In this document: positions 1 through 10,773 of the stretch, one piece after another
Layout of the letters: every line of letters begins with the position of its first letter
Numbering within the stretch: the stretch's first letter is position 1
NCBI GenBank assembly: GCA_963920525.1
Contig: OY986437.1
Coordinates: 116,242,715-116,306,714, forward strand
DNA length: 64,000 nucleotides
Direction of reading: 5' to 3'
Origin: Dichetophora obliterata
Lineage: Eukaryota; Arthropoda; Insecta; Diptera; Sciomyzidae
The notes under the pieces: model-generated
The model's database searches: none
What the model was told of the DNA's origin: nothing
The model's input: the letters and a program-made list of their open reading frames with translations, nothing else
Program-made: the position numbers and the translations under genes

Positions 1-130
1 AAATAATAAATCAATTGAAAAACATTCTGTCTGAGCTAGGAATCAAACCCGGACTACCGCGGCTTCTTAGCTTACGGGCCACCATGGGCGTTCACCACAG
101 GGTTCACATATCTTTTTAAAATTTATATCT
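1..130 (-). repeat. tRNA-like SINE-like fragment
   Basis: Read on the minus strand, this stretch contains a T-arm/box B-like segment (GGGTTTGATTCC) followed by GAGCTCAGACAG-like sequence and an AT tail ending in TCAATTGA. A second segment at about 38190-38295 shares the CAATTGAAAAA tail, the CTGTCYGAGCT junction and an antisense box B (GGTTCAAACCC). That arrangement suggests a tRNA-derived short interspersed repeat rather than two tRNA genes. Box A is poor and no full cloverleaf could be folded by eye. The window edge may cut the element. Confidence 0.3.
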
Positions 131-1144
131 GGAATAATTTTTTGCCAGCCCCCAAAATGGATTGCTGCACTAAACCATTTTCGACAGTACTTACTCTTTT
201 TTTATTTTTATTGTTGTCTTTATTTGAATAATATTAGATTCGTAAAAACCGCACAAAAATAATGTTTGTCCCAATTAAGTGATACTTGGCTGAATCAACT
301 CTAAAAGGGTTATAAAGCTTATATCTGTCAAATAAATGTATCTATAAATTAAGCTTCGTTGGTGTATTTGGGTACTTTTTTATTAATGTAAAAAATATCT
401 ATTAAATGAAATATATGGATATTTCAAATCATTTAATAATTGTACTTATAACTTTTCTTCATCAATACATTCTTCATCCGTTTCTTCATTTTCACTTTCA
501 GATGATATTGTAGTTTCGTCTCAATTTTGAAGGGACGATGAACACGGAATCCCGGAAGTAAACATTGCAAGAGCTTTTTTGGTAAATTGTTTCGATTTTT
601 TAACAGGCAAGGGTCTTAAACTTGTTATAAGAGGATCCGAAGTTAATAGTAACCTTAATATAGTAAAAAAATTACAATTACACTCAGGAAAAAATCGCAA
701 CGTAAAATTAAATAATATATTGTTAATTTTACGTTGCTCCATTTTTAAGAAATCATCTTTAAATTCACATTGAAATACTTTAAATCAAATATGAAAACAT
801 TTGATCGCCAATAAATCAATGCCGGACGCTTTTGTTCTGTTTGGGTGGGAGGAGGGACGTGTTTCTTAAGAAGATTTTTCACATATTTTTTTAATTAATT
901 AGCACTTATTTTGTATTTTCCCTAACTGGCTTTTGTTTGTAACGATTTTACAAAAAAAAAACCATTGTCTCAAGAAGCGAGAGAAGACTTCTCGGCAAAG
1001 ATATTTATAACAAGATTGCAAGTACGTGGCAGTTTGAGAAGTCAGTTACTTTTCGTAACTCCCGCGTCGTAACTTTAAATCCTACACTGCTCCTGTCAAC
1101 TAACATTTGTAAATGAACTACTGTTTTGTGCAGTCTTTGACATT
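131..1144. other. No gene seen; AT-rich spacer
   Basis: I see no supportable gene here. The stretch is AT-rich with homopolymer runs. Short open frames of 60-75 codons have no recognisable domain. The last ~100 bases may include the 5' flank of the mariner copy that follows, but I could not place its terminal repeat. Confidence 0.5.
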
Positions 1145-1462
1145 ATGTTTGTGTTTTTTGTGTCTGAACCTCGTAAATTTCGTCGAGCGTTATTTTTTGC
1201 CATAAAAAAGTGGTTTACTGAATTCCGCTGGAGTCGTGTCAGCACTAGTGACGCTGAACGTTCAGGACGCCCAAAAAAGGTCGTCCCGCCAGTAATCGTC
1301 GATAAAATCTATGGAATGATATTAGACGATCAGAGAATAAAAGTGAGTGAGGTGACTGAAGCTGTAAGAATTTCAACTGCGTGGGAATATCACATTGTAC
1401 ATAAATATTTTTACATGAAAAAGCTTTCCGCAAGATGGGGGCCGCGATTGCACACTCGACCA
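1145..1462 (+). pseudogene. mariner transposase, N-terminal piece (1 of 4)
   Basis: The translation contains mariner N-terminal landmarks in order: WFTEFRWSRVSTSD, AERSGRPKKVV, IVDKI, DDQRIKVSEV and MKKLSARWGPRL. These correspond to the paired helix-turn-helix DNA-binding region of mauritiana/irritans-type mariners. The frame runs into unrelated sequence at about 1463, where a hAT-like element begins. The next mariner residues reappear at 2564, so this is the first piece of one interrupted copy. Start codon and inverted repeat are not certain. It is non-functional as it stands. Confidence 0.85.
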
Positions 1463-2563
1463 AGGGCGTAGGCAGGATAAAAATTAGGGCGACAAGACCT
1501 TTTAAATTTTTTTTTTTCATATCTTTCATTCATGCTTTTTACGTGTCTTACTACTTGATGTTTTTTTATAAAATTGAGCTAAATGAGAAAAAAAAAGAAA
1601 TTTCAAACTTATGTATATCAAGCAAACGCAAGTCATGAGATCAAACAAAGTTACATTTTTTGAATTCAGGTTAAAATAATTTTAAAATGTATTATCGATT
1701 AGAAATTACTTTAAAAAAAAAATCAACAAAAATTTACAAAAACTTAACAAACGAGAAACGAGAATTAAGGTGCAAAAACACAAACTACGATATACGTAGC
1801 CAATAAAAAAGAATTTATGTGGAACAAATACAAGATAAGAATGCATTAAAAAACACAATATAGCAAATTTCAATTTTATTGAAATGAGTTTTTAAAGATA
1901 TTCAAAATAAAATAAAACTTTTTCTTATTTGATTAACAATCGGCGAGGATTTTCCGCAAAACGGTCAATAGTTCCGACTAGAATGTTTTCCTGGTTTTCT
2001 GCCACAAATATGCTATGAACACTCTACATGCATAAGCTTGAAATGTCGCTCTGGCTATAGTTTGATGAATGAATGAACTGGCAATAGCCGATCGGGTTAA
2101 CAGTTTGCCTGTTTTGTTTTAGGTATATTAAATTTTTAACTTTTTCTTATGTGATCCGAATAAGTGCCGAAAAATCGGAAGTGGAAAATATTTTGAAGCA
2201 TTTCGATATTGGCAATTCCCATATATATTCGGTTACTACCGATATTGGCAATTCCCATACATATTCGGTTACTACCGAAACGAAACTCAAACCTCCAATA
2301 CAAACGGTATTAAAATAGAATATTGTCATTTTGGTATACCGAAAAAAAAAATGTTCATATCTACTTTATGTAAATATCTAAGTTTTTAACTTTACGTTCG
2401 AACAGTACCAATTTCCAGAAAATATTAGATTAGACAGTATCGCTTTAAAAATACTGATTTGCTTTTGACTTTTCCAGCTCTAGTTTCAAAAACGTAAAAC
2501 CACACATTGAAAACCCAGATTTAGGAGGGTAACTGCCCCTGCTCCCCTCTGCTTACGCCCTTA
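1463..2563. mobile_element. hAT-like non-autonomous element inserted in mariner
   Basis: Inverted ends read AAGGGCGTAGGCAG at the left and CTGCTTACGCCCTT at the right, the GGCGTAG-type terminus common in hAT elements. The left flank ACTCGACC and right flank ACTATCGACC look like an 8-bp target duplication in which the right copy gained two bases. The interior (about 1.1 kb) is AT-rich with no transposase. The interrupted mariner reading frame continues on the far side, which fixes both the boundaries and the relative age. Confidence 0.6.
2205..2276. repeat. 36-bp direct repeat, two copies
   Basis: Two adjacent 36-bp units start GATATTGGCAATTCCC and end CGGTTACTACC. They differ at one position (ATATAT versus ATACAT). 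They lie inside the hAT-like element. This is simple tandem duplication; no function is suggested. Confidence 0.85.
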
Positions 2564-2683
2564 CTATCGACCATAAATGCCACTTCAAAGGAGTGTTTGG
2601 CGACGTTAAACCGCAGTCCAAAGGAGTTTTTATGTCATTTCGTAACCTTAGCCGAAACATGAATACATCACAACACACTTTAA
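2564..2683 (+). pseudogene. mariner transposase piece (2 of 4)
   Basis: After the hAT-like insert the sequence resumes with a mariner-like LDHK and then, in a shifted frame, KEFLCHFVTLAET-IHHNT. This matches the family segment around the first catalytic aspartate, where mariners usually have VDETWIHH. Here the aspartate reads as A (LAET) and the tryptophan codon is a stop. Several frameshifts are needed to follow it. A further insert begins at about 2684. Confidence 0.7.
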
Positions 2684-3065
2684 AAACTTAGTGTTATTTT
2701 AAACAGTGCCTTAAAATCATCAATAGCCTTAATTTCATCGTCGTCTTTATATTAAGTTTATGCAGCCTTTATTTCAGACAGTAGGAAGTTGAAATTCAAA
2801 ATTTTAAAGCGTGCCTGTTGAAAATCATACAGTCTTACTCTTATTTTCAGCAGGTCTCACATTTATTTGACGTATAGGCTGCTTTTGCACTAATAATAAT
2901 AGCTGCAATTCAGCGAAGCTAATGCTGCTTTTAAAATTTAACTGCCTTAAAATAAGACCGTAATAAGACCGGCGAGAGTAATTTCAGCGAAAGCTTTCTT
3001 TAAGCTTTTGCAGCTTACTTTAAGACAGTTTTTTCACCTAATAATAAGATTTACTTTTTACAGTG
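2684..3065. mobile_element. ~380-bp insert in mariner, MITE-like
   Basis: This block separates the mariner codons for IHHNT and for the following TK-EQSKQ segment. Its ends are loosely inverted: ACTTTAAAAACTTA at the left against the complement of TTTTTACAGTGC at the right. No coding sequence is seen and the target duplication is unclear (CACAC-like on both sides). It is best described as a small non-coding insertion of unknown family. Confidence 0.4.
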
Positions 3066-3214
3066 CACACCAAAGACCAAGGAACAGTCAAAGCAGTTGA
3101 CTTCTCCGGTTGAACGTGCCCCAAAGCAGGCCAAGGTGCGTCTGTCGACAAACAAGGCCATGGCGAGTCATTCACATCGATTACCTTGAAGAGGGTAAAA
3201 CTATCACCGATTGT
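3066..3214 (+). pseudogene. mariner transposase piece (3 of 4)
   Basis: The translation gives TKEQSKQLTSPVERAPKQ, then AKVRLSTNKAMA, then, after a frameshift, IDYLEEGKTIT. This is the mariner segment between the first and second catalytic aspartates. It continues piece 2 without gap apart from the ~380-bp insert, and is itself cut off at about 3214. Confidence 0.8.
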
Positions 3215-3316
3215 GACTTTTTTTCTGTTGTTATTGTGTTAGGGATTTTTGCTTATTTTTTGTGCTTTTATTGAATTTGTTGTTTTATGCAGATTCGTTG
3301 TGGATCTATGTTTGTA

Positions 3317-4066
3317 CAGTGAAACTTCCCTAACTCGAAATTCTCCATAACTCGTAGAAGTATTTGTGCCTTTTGCTTTTTCAAGACATTTTCCATATAT
3401 TTTGATATCTGTAAGTCGAATTTCTCTAACTCGAATTTTTCTTCAACTCGAATCGAAATCTCATTTGAATTAGGAAGACTTTCATGTGTATTCATCTCCA
3501 TTACTCGAATTTCTCTCACTTACAACAACTTTAATATTTTAGTATGTGTTGTAGTTCGAAAAATTGACTTCGTCGGAGCATCGCGCTGCGACAGCGAGAA
3601 AATTATTGTTTCTTGTGCTGTGTGTATTCCTTTGGTATATATTTTGTGTAAGTAAAGAGATTTTTTGAATTGGTAAGGTGAATGTGGCTCATTTTACAGT
3701 ATTCAAGAAGATGCTTATTGTCTTAACGACTTTATGAAAGTGATAAATCTGATGATGATGAAGTTAAAATATTCATTCCACCGCCAACAATTTTTGAAAG
3801 AAATCACTTCGCAGAACGGGTGCGGACATTTATTGAATCCATACAGATATCATTAAACATAATCGACAATTGTATGCAAAAAGAGAAATATGTGTGCTAA
3901 ATACAGAACAAAATTTTTGAGTACTTTAAAAAACAATAAAGAACATATTAAATAAAATCAGCTAAAAATTAAATTATAAACATCATATTTTTTCTATAAC
4001 TCGCATTTTTCGTAACTCGAAGCGAAATTCTGGTCCCGTAACACTTCGAGTTTGGGAAGTTTCACC
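3317..4066 (+). mobile_element. pogo/Tigger-like deletion derivative
   Basis: The left end CAGTGAAACTTCCC is preceded by TA. The right end reads GGGAAGTTTCAC, and both ends are followed inward by repeated AACTCGAA / TTCGAGTT motifs. CAGTG-type ends next to TA are typical of pogo/Tigger elements. At ~750 bp it is far too short for a full transposase. A C-terminal remnant (3727-3900) is retained, so it looks like an internally deleted copy of a coding element. It is not closely related to the intact pogo element at 26 kb, whose ends begin GGGGAGAGG. Confidence 0.7.
3727..3900 (+). pseudogene. pogo/Tigger transposase C-terminal remnant
   Basis: A 57-codon open frame ends in TAA. It begins with an acidic run (YESDKSDDDEV) followed by IPPPTIFER and HFAERVRTFIES, resembling the tail of Tigger/jerky-type transposases downstream of the DDE domain. 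The catalytic core and DNA-binding domains are absent. Recognition rests on a short motif, so the family name is likely rather than certain. Confidence 0.55.
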
Positions 4067-6180
4067 ATATATGGAGTATCGTTTTGATTGTGAAAAATAC
4101 AATACCTGGGTAAGAATTAATCATGGAGTAATTAAATTAAGTGGTTGCTATTGGAAAGTGTACAGTGGGGAAGATAGTGTACTTCAGTAAATATTGAAGC
4201 AGGAATAATGACAGTCGGTGTTCAGCTAGATATGGTTTGTATAAAAATGTGGAAGCGATCTAAAAATGAAGAGGGACAGTAAGACTGCATATGATAAACA
4301 ACAATAAGTTCTAACTTGTGAGCTTTAGATCAAGTAAGTTTTTAAGAAGGCAACAACAACAACAACTCTGTATAGAGTCAATCGCTTAGCTGACTAGACA
4401 GCCTGTTTCGGAAATCGCTACATTTTCCTCTTCAGTAGTCTTTGAGTGATTAAGCTGCGATCACTTCAATGTTTAAACTAGTATATGAGTGCGCAGATTT
4501 TGGAATTCATTCTTTTGAATTGTATGGCTGCTAATCATATGACATTTCAAAGCAGTAGGCTATTTATAGATCACCGCCATCAGCTCCACCAAGGTTGCCA
4601 TCTGTTCTAGTTGCCTCTTTATTTATTTCAATATTCATTGCGTGAACTCTAGATCTCAAAATAAAGCCTGGGGCGTTTTTGAGGTACAAAAATAAAAAAG
4701 GTACAATTAATAAAGGAAAACTCAAGTTGGATTTTTCAGCCTTACTTCGTCGATGGTTTATTCGCAAAAGAGCTTAACTTTGCCTTAAGTTACATCAGGA
4801 GGCCTAATTAAGCATTAATAATAGAAGATGGGGTATATTCGAAAGTGAAAGATGCGCCATCTGCTAGTGGAATTTATCTTAGCAGCTAGATTATGTTAAG
4901 ACATAAGATGCTGCTTTCTACGTATACAAAGTGTATATGGTTTATTTCTTGTGTGAAAAGTACTATCATACGGTGTCACTTATAATTATTTCTTTTATGT
5001 TGTATAATTTTTGTTGTTTTTGATAAATTAATTTTATGTGTATTATATTATGTGTATATTGTTCTTTTTTTTAAAATATTGCATGTTATATTAATTTTTG
5101 TACCGATAATAAAATGTTAGAAAATTATTTTTAATTGCATATTTTACCCGATTTTAACGCATATTTAGGAATTTTAAGTGCATTTTAAATGCTCATATTT
5201 TCGATTTTTAAGTTCATGATATTTCAAGACATAATTATAACTTTTTAAAATTTATTTCATTGATTTAATTGAAAAATGGAATTATATTATTTTATGAATT
5301 TTTATACTTTATGTTATTTTATATCTTATTTTATATATTTTATTTAATGAATTTTCTTAGTAAATTTATAAATTTATTTTCGTTTTAATTTTTACTTATT
5401 ATATGTTTTTTTTTTTTTTTTGTAACCCAATATGTGATTTTATAAATTTAATACTCCAAATAACTTTATTTAGTTTTATTTTATTATTCTTATACTTATA
5501 ATATATTTTTGGCTCTTTATTTAAAAACAGCTTAAAATTAAAAATGACATTTTTGATGAATTTATTGTACTTTGTAGAAATAAATGAATTTATATTTAAG
5601 CTGCATCAAAATTTTTTCAGAATCTGCAACATTACTAATAACTCTATTAATAGTTTAATTGGCTATAATAGCTTTGTTAGTTTTTGCACAAATTAGCTAA
5701 AGACTATGGCATAGCCAACCGTGAAGTTAATTTTTTAAATTTTGTGTCAGTGGATTTTTTATGATTTTTTTATGATTTTTAGTAATTCCAAAAACAAGCA
5801 CTTTGAGAAGATTTTTTAAAAAAAGTCAAGTTTCAAAAGCTATAACTTTTTTCCGAATTTTTGTTTTTGTAATTTTTTGCACGAAAAAGCTATAGAGTTT
5901 TCCATAGCCATTTTTTTATTTTTGCGGATTTTTTTCGTAAGAATTTATTCAACGTGATAACACCATGCTTTTGTATCTGTATTAAATGTTGTTTCAGATA
6001 TATTTCAACAACATTTCATTGCAATTTTTACACAATTCGATTTCTCAAAACGATTAGTTTAACACAACGCCAAAATATATGTCTAAAGTACAACAAAAAC
6101 AAAACACAACAAAAAACAATACAACATAAAAAAAACCACATTCAACATAAACTTCAATAAAATGCTTTCAAGTAAAACTG
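4067..6180. other. No gene seen; very AT-rich stretch
   Basis: No coding region can be supported. There is a short (CAA)n run near 4354, a strongly AT-rich section at about 4980-5600 with long T tracts, and no convincing domain in any frame. It is part of the 3.4-kb block that separates mariner pieces 3 and 4, so at least some of it is probably mobile-element sequence that I do not recognise. Confidence 0.5.
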
Positions 6181-6186
6181 GGGCCG

Positions 6187-6284
6187 AATTACAGCTTCCG
6201 TGATCGAGCAAAATTACGAAGGGCACGACGAGACAAGTGCGTATCAATCTTGCACAATTTTGCTCGATCACGAATGCTGTAACT
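6187..6284. repeat. Long hairpin (29-bp arms)
   Basis: The left arm 6187-6215 (AATTACAGCTTCCGTGATCG...) is complemented by the right arm 6256-6284 with two or three mismatches, around a ~40-bp loop. The core GATCGAGCAAAATT is perfect in both arms. It may be a foldback MITE or the remains of an inverted terminal structure. No target duplication is evident. Confidence 0.7.
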
Positions 6285-6569
6285 CGAAATTTTCGAAGTT
6301 GTCGAAATTATCGATAGTCGGTATGTTGTAACACTTTCGACAGGGGGTTTCAAGACTCGAAAAACGAAGTTTGCAATGACGACATAAATTTAATTCTACG
6401 AACTGCGTAGTCCGACTTAAAAACAAACAATTAGTAGGCAAAATAATTACATTTTGCCCACATACCAACTATTCTTCATTTGGCGACTTGATTTTTGCTT
6501 CCATTGATTAACGCAAACTTGTAGTGCAGAGAATTGAAAAATTAAAGGAACTTGAAACCATTGAATGAA

Positions 6570-6856
6570 TCCATTCATGCAGATCTCTGGTCTGTAGTCA
6601 CCATGGCAAAAATCCATAAATCAGGCTATGAACTGCTACCCCATCCAACACATTCTCCAAATTTAAACCCCCTGCGATTATTTCCTATTTCTTAACATTA
6701 ATAAATTGCTCGTCGGTAAGAGATTTGGGTCGAATAGATCATCACTGAAACTATCGCCTATGTTGGGGATCTTGATAAAACCTATTATTTGGAAGGAATT
6801 AAAAATTGCAAAAATGCTGGATTAAATGTGTCGATCTAAAAGAGACTATGTTCAGC
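6570..6856 (+). pseudogene. mariner transposase C-terminal piece (4 of 4)
   Basis: The translation includes VTMAKIHKSGYELLPHP, then THSPNLNPL in place of the usual YSPDLAPSD, then (frameshifted) ITETIAYVGDLDKTYYLEGI. This is the mariner segment from the second-aspartate region through the third catalytic residue to the C-terminus. The DD34D third aspartate region is changed (PNLNPLRL), and stops follow. It is in the same orientation and in the expected order after pieces 1-3, so it is probably the tail of the same copy. Confidence 0.75.
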
Positions 6857-7167
6857 AATAAAATGCTTTTTTGCCTAAGAACTACCTTTTATTCAAAAAT
6901 TCATTGAGTTATCAAACTGTCCTCGTAGATGGATTATATTCGAAATATCGAAACATTGGCGTAGCAAGCGGGGGCAGTTGCCCCCCCCGCTTATTTAGCT
7001 AGATAAACAATTTAAAAAGAAAACTTCAAAAGCTATTCAAAATATCAGTTTTTTACAACGATAATATTTTTGTATTATATATTTTGTTCTTCTTTCTCTC
7101 TTCTTCATAAGCATGCTTTCGGATAACCATTATCTTTCTCTGTTTTTGCAAAAAGATAAAACAAAAT

Positions 7168-7320
7168 GTAGAGTTTCTACTGCAATTCCAGTTTGAAAAA
7201 AATTCAGATACACTGAAAAAACTATTGAATGAAGTTGAAAAACTTGTTGCATTGGTTTTGACTATGCCTGCATCAGCAGCTTCATCTGAGCGTGCTTTTA
7301 GTGCACTAAGACGACTCAGT
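7168..7320 (+). pseudogene. hAT transposase dimerisation domain, first part
   Basis: The frame reads LQFQFEKNSDTLKKLLNEVE, then VLTMPASAASSERAFSALRR. The latter is the hallmark of the hAT C-terminal dimerisation domain (hATC), whose consensus contains LP-S-AS-ERxFSxLRR. It ends abruptly at CTCAGT, where the LINE begins. Coding continues beyond the LINE at 9156. Confidence 0.85.
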
Positions 7321-9141
7321 TGATAAAATATTTTGCAGAGACCGGACGTTAAGTAAACTTGCACTTCATTATAATGCATAAGCGTTGAAGCAAATTTAAA
7401 ATCAAACCCTAAATATTTCTGGGAATATCTAAATTCGAAACGCAAAACTTATGGGTATCCTACAAGCATGGAGTTTGACGGTGTTAAATCTAATAATACA
7501 GTTGAATCTTATAATATGTTTGCCAAATTTTTTCAAACTGTTTATGAAAAGTATAATTCTTTTACAAATACAAATTATTCAAACATTGATACTTCGCATC
7601 TAGAATCTTTGGAATCTGTAGACATTTCTGTGCAGGATGTGCAAATGGCTATCTCGCAGCTACAATCAAGTTTTAAATGTGAACAAAATGTTTTTCCGCC
7701 AATATTTTTAAGGCTATGTGCGGATAATATTGCAATCCCAATAATTTTTCTCTTTAGCTTATGTATAAATAAAGGAGTTTTCTTAGATTGTTGGCAAATG
7801 TGTTTAGTTATTCCAATTTTCAAAACAGGAGATCGCTGTGATGTAAATAATTATAGGGCAATTGTGAAACAGTGCACATTTGCCAAATTATTTGATCATA
7901 TACTTAAAAATAAATTATATGAACATGTAAAGGAAGTTATTTCGGAGTTCCAACATGGTTTTTTGTCAGGTCGATCGACATGCACAAATTTACTACTCAT
8001 TTCAAATAACATTGTTAGCGCAATGAAAAATGGAAATCAATTAGATGTCATCTATACAGACCTTTTTTAAAGCGTTTGATAAAGTTGATCATCCTATTTT
8101 TTTATCTAAGTAAAAAAAATTTGGGGTTTTTGAATGATAGAAAGTTATACGGGTAAATTGGTTCCATTGTTTTTGATATATTTATCAGTGCAACTTCAGG
8201 TATTCCACAAGGTACTCATTGTGGGCCTCTATTATTTTTATTTTTCATTAACGATTTACCACAGCATCTAAGGTTCTCTAAATGTTTAATGTTTGCTGAT
8301 GATGTAAAACTCTTTTTAAATATTAAGAGCATTTCTGAAGGCATTAATCTACTAAATGACTTGTCCAAGTTACTTGATTGGTGTGTTTCTAATAATTTGC
8401 GTTTAAATGTGAATAAATGTTGCATTATTTCATATACAAAATGTACAAATCCTTTTCTGTTTGATTATAAATTAAATAATTCTGCGCTAACTCGAGTTAC
8501 CGATATTAAAGATTTGGTCGTAATTTTTGATTCCCAATTGAATTTTAAAAGTCATTATGACTACTTTATATCAAAATCATATTCAATGCTTGGTTTTATC
8601 AAAAGAAATACGGAAAATTTCAAGGACTCTTTAACGATTAAATATTTCTATGTATCTTTGATTCGTAGTTCTATTGAATATTGTTCTATTGTTTGGAATC
8701 CATATTATATTGAATACTCCAACCGTATCGAAAGAGTTAAAAAAATAATAAGTAAATATGCGCTAAAAAAATTATACTGGCAGGATGGTTTGCCAACATA
8801 CGATGCTCGCCGTAAATTACTTGGCTTACAATCTTTAAAAGATAGAAAAACACAATGTTCTCTGATATTTGTTTTTAATATTTTATCTGGAAAAATCAAT
8901 TGTAAACAATTATCAGATCTCTTTCAGTTGTATACTGCCCCAAGAAATTTGAGATGGAATCGGATGTTGGAAGAACATTTTCATGGGACTAATTATGCTT
9001 ATAATGAGCCTATAGCCTAGATGCATACACTAATGCAATAATTTATCCCAAATTGTTAATCGGAAGATAAATTCAGATTAAACTTATTTATTCTTCTTAA
9101 TTGGTATAAGATATCAATATATAGTCTGTAAAATTGTAAAA
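7321..9141 (+). mobile_element. 5'-truncated LINE (jockey/CR1 group) in hAT
   Basis: The element is bounded by TCAGT at 7316-7320 and TCAGT at 9142-9146, a plausible target duplication. It ends in an A-rich TGTAAAATTGTAAAA tail. Only the reverse transcriptase and C-terminal parts remain; the endonuclease and ORF1 are missing, as expected for 5' truncation. The hAT coding sequence is continuous across the insertion when the LINE is ignored. Confidence 0.8.
7387..9020 (+). pseudogene. LINE reverse transcriptase (frameshifted)
   Basis: The first frame (to 8070) carries NPKYFWEYLNSKRKTYGYP, a cysteine-containing thumb/finger segment, VIPIFKTGDRCDVNNYRAI and FQHGFLSGRSTCTNLL, which are reverse transcriptase blocks 1-3. 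A run of T residues at about 8066 breaks the frame just before KAFDKVDH, where the catalytic region starts. The second frame (8289-9020) carries FADD, the catalytic motif, then LRLNVNKC and SLIRSSIEYCSIVWNPYY, typical of jockey/CR1-like LINEs. The segment between (8071-8288), including GIPQGT-CGPLLF, is in other frames. The product is inactive. Clade assignment within the jockey superfamily is inferred. Confidence 0.85.
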
Positions 9142-9155
9142 TCAGTAGAAAAAAA

Positions 9156-9286
9156 CGTATCTTCGAGCAACTATGACACAGAAACGACTCACTCATGCGG
9201 CACTTATAAACATTCACAAAGATAAAACCGAAGAATTGAATTCGATGAAGGTGGTGAAAGAGTTTGTTTCTCGCAAGGACAGATAG
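9156..9286 (+). pseudogene. hAT transposase dimerisation domain, last part
   Basis: The frame resumes with TYLRATMTQKRLTHAALINI followed by HKDKTEEL and a TAG stop after FVSRKDR. This is the end of the hATC domain and matches the sequence expected directly after SALRR in the first part. One base change in the A-tract near the junction shifts the frame relative to the upstream piece. Confidence 0.85.
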
Positions 9287-9640
9287 AAACATTTTGGAAG
9301 AATTTAAATTGATATAACTTTTTGTACCTTATTGCATTTGAACCATGTAAAGATATACCTAGTCTTGCTTTATAAAAGCAACAATTATTTCTTATATTTT
9401 CATATTACCATATGAAAGATCCTTTTAAAAACTATCTCTAATATCGAAATTTGAAAAACTTTTAAAAAAAATGAAATTTAAAAATTTTTTTTTAGTTTTA
9501 TATATTTTTATTTTGAAACTAAAATAAAAAATTTGTTTATTCATATTCATGTTTCTTTTAAGAAATTTTGATAATTTTTTTGCACCTCCATTTGTACTGC
9601 CCCCACAGATGAAATTAGCTTCCGACGCGCTTGTATCGAA

Positions 9641-10773
9641 ACAATTTTTTTCCGTTTCTACAGACATTGTTTTTTGCGAAAAAGTGATCAGCAAAAATCT
9701 TTATATCATTGAGTAAAAAACTGATGAATTTTTTTCTTATCTCTTTGGATAATAAATTTGCTTTGAAATGGAAAGGAACATTATTTATCGACATATCCAA
9801 TAATCTAAAACTTAAAATGAATTTTGCACTTAATGCATAAGTGGCTCATTCCATTGTGACTCCAGGGACAGTTTTAAGGAGAAACAAAGATGACTTTTTG
9901 ATGATTTTACCATATACTAAGTCCGGGCAGCGATGAAAAGTCCGCACAATCCGGCGTTAATCCTGACTTATGGCAAGCCTACTTATAAGCATATTCTAAA
10001 ACCATGTAAAATTGTCAAATCCAATGTTGTGGTATTGGAAGAACTTATGTTCTTTGATATTTTATTGGATTTTCCAGTTTCAAATTTGACATTTGGCTGT
10101 CTAACAATGAAGTGGTAGTTTGAATATTTGTCATTTTTATATGCATTCCGAGTATAAATGTTAAATTAGTAAATAAAACATAAAATAAAGCATACAATTC
10201 TGACTCCTTGTTTTTGCTTTATTGTACACATGTTATCAAAAACATTTATTTGAATACACAACTCTAATAATGAGAAGGTGCAATGAAATATAAATTAAAA
10301 CTGATTTTAATTTTTTATCCCTAATTTTGCGTTTTGAAGGTCCATGTTATTAAAAATGAAAAACTTTAATAGTTTTCATTTTAACGTCAGATAAAAGCTA
10401 GAGATGCAAATAAAAAAATCGCTTTTCGACTTTATATTTTTTTTTAAATATTTCAAAAACGATTTTTTCGAAGTCGATTTTTTGTGCCTAAATAATCGAT
10501 TAAAATCGGGTTTTCGACTTTTTCCATTATCTCTTACATCATTTTTATACACTGAGGTTAAAAGAATTCAAAATGTGCTAACCTAAATTCAGTGTATCTT
10601 TGAGAATAAACAAATAAACAAAGTTTATTAATTAAAAAAAGATAAAAACAAATTAAGAGAAACATAAAACTAAATTAATCACTTTTGTGATTTAAAACCG
10701 TGTTTAAGTCAATAAATAAAACACGGATTTCAAAGTTGCTGATAATTGCAATACTACTTTCTATTCACATTTA
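9641..10773. other. No gene seen
   Basis: No coding region or RNA gene is supported in this AT-rich stretch. A few short inverted and homopolymer tracts occur around 10400-10520 (repeated TCGATTTT/AAAATCG), without recognisable element ends. Confidence 0.45.

Larger units (their letters stand above)
6955..9640 (+). mobile_element. hAT element, interrupted by a LINE
   Basis: The left end shows CATTGGCGTAGCAAGC followed by G- and C-rich tracts, a terminus typical of some hAT families. Transposase C-terminal coding is found in two pieces (7168-7320 and 9156-9286) separated by a LINE. The right end near 9630-9640 is degraded (ACTGCCCCC... AGCTTCCGACGC), so that boundary is approximate. Most of the transposase N-terminus and core is absent. 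Confidence 0.55.

Noticed and set aside
1..130. A functional tRNA gene
   Set aside because: Only a T-arm-like part is good. Anticodon arm and box A do not fold convincingly.
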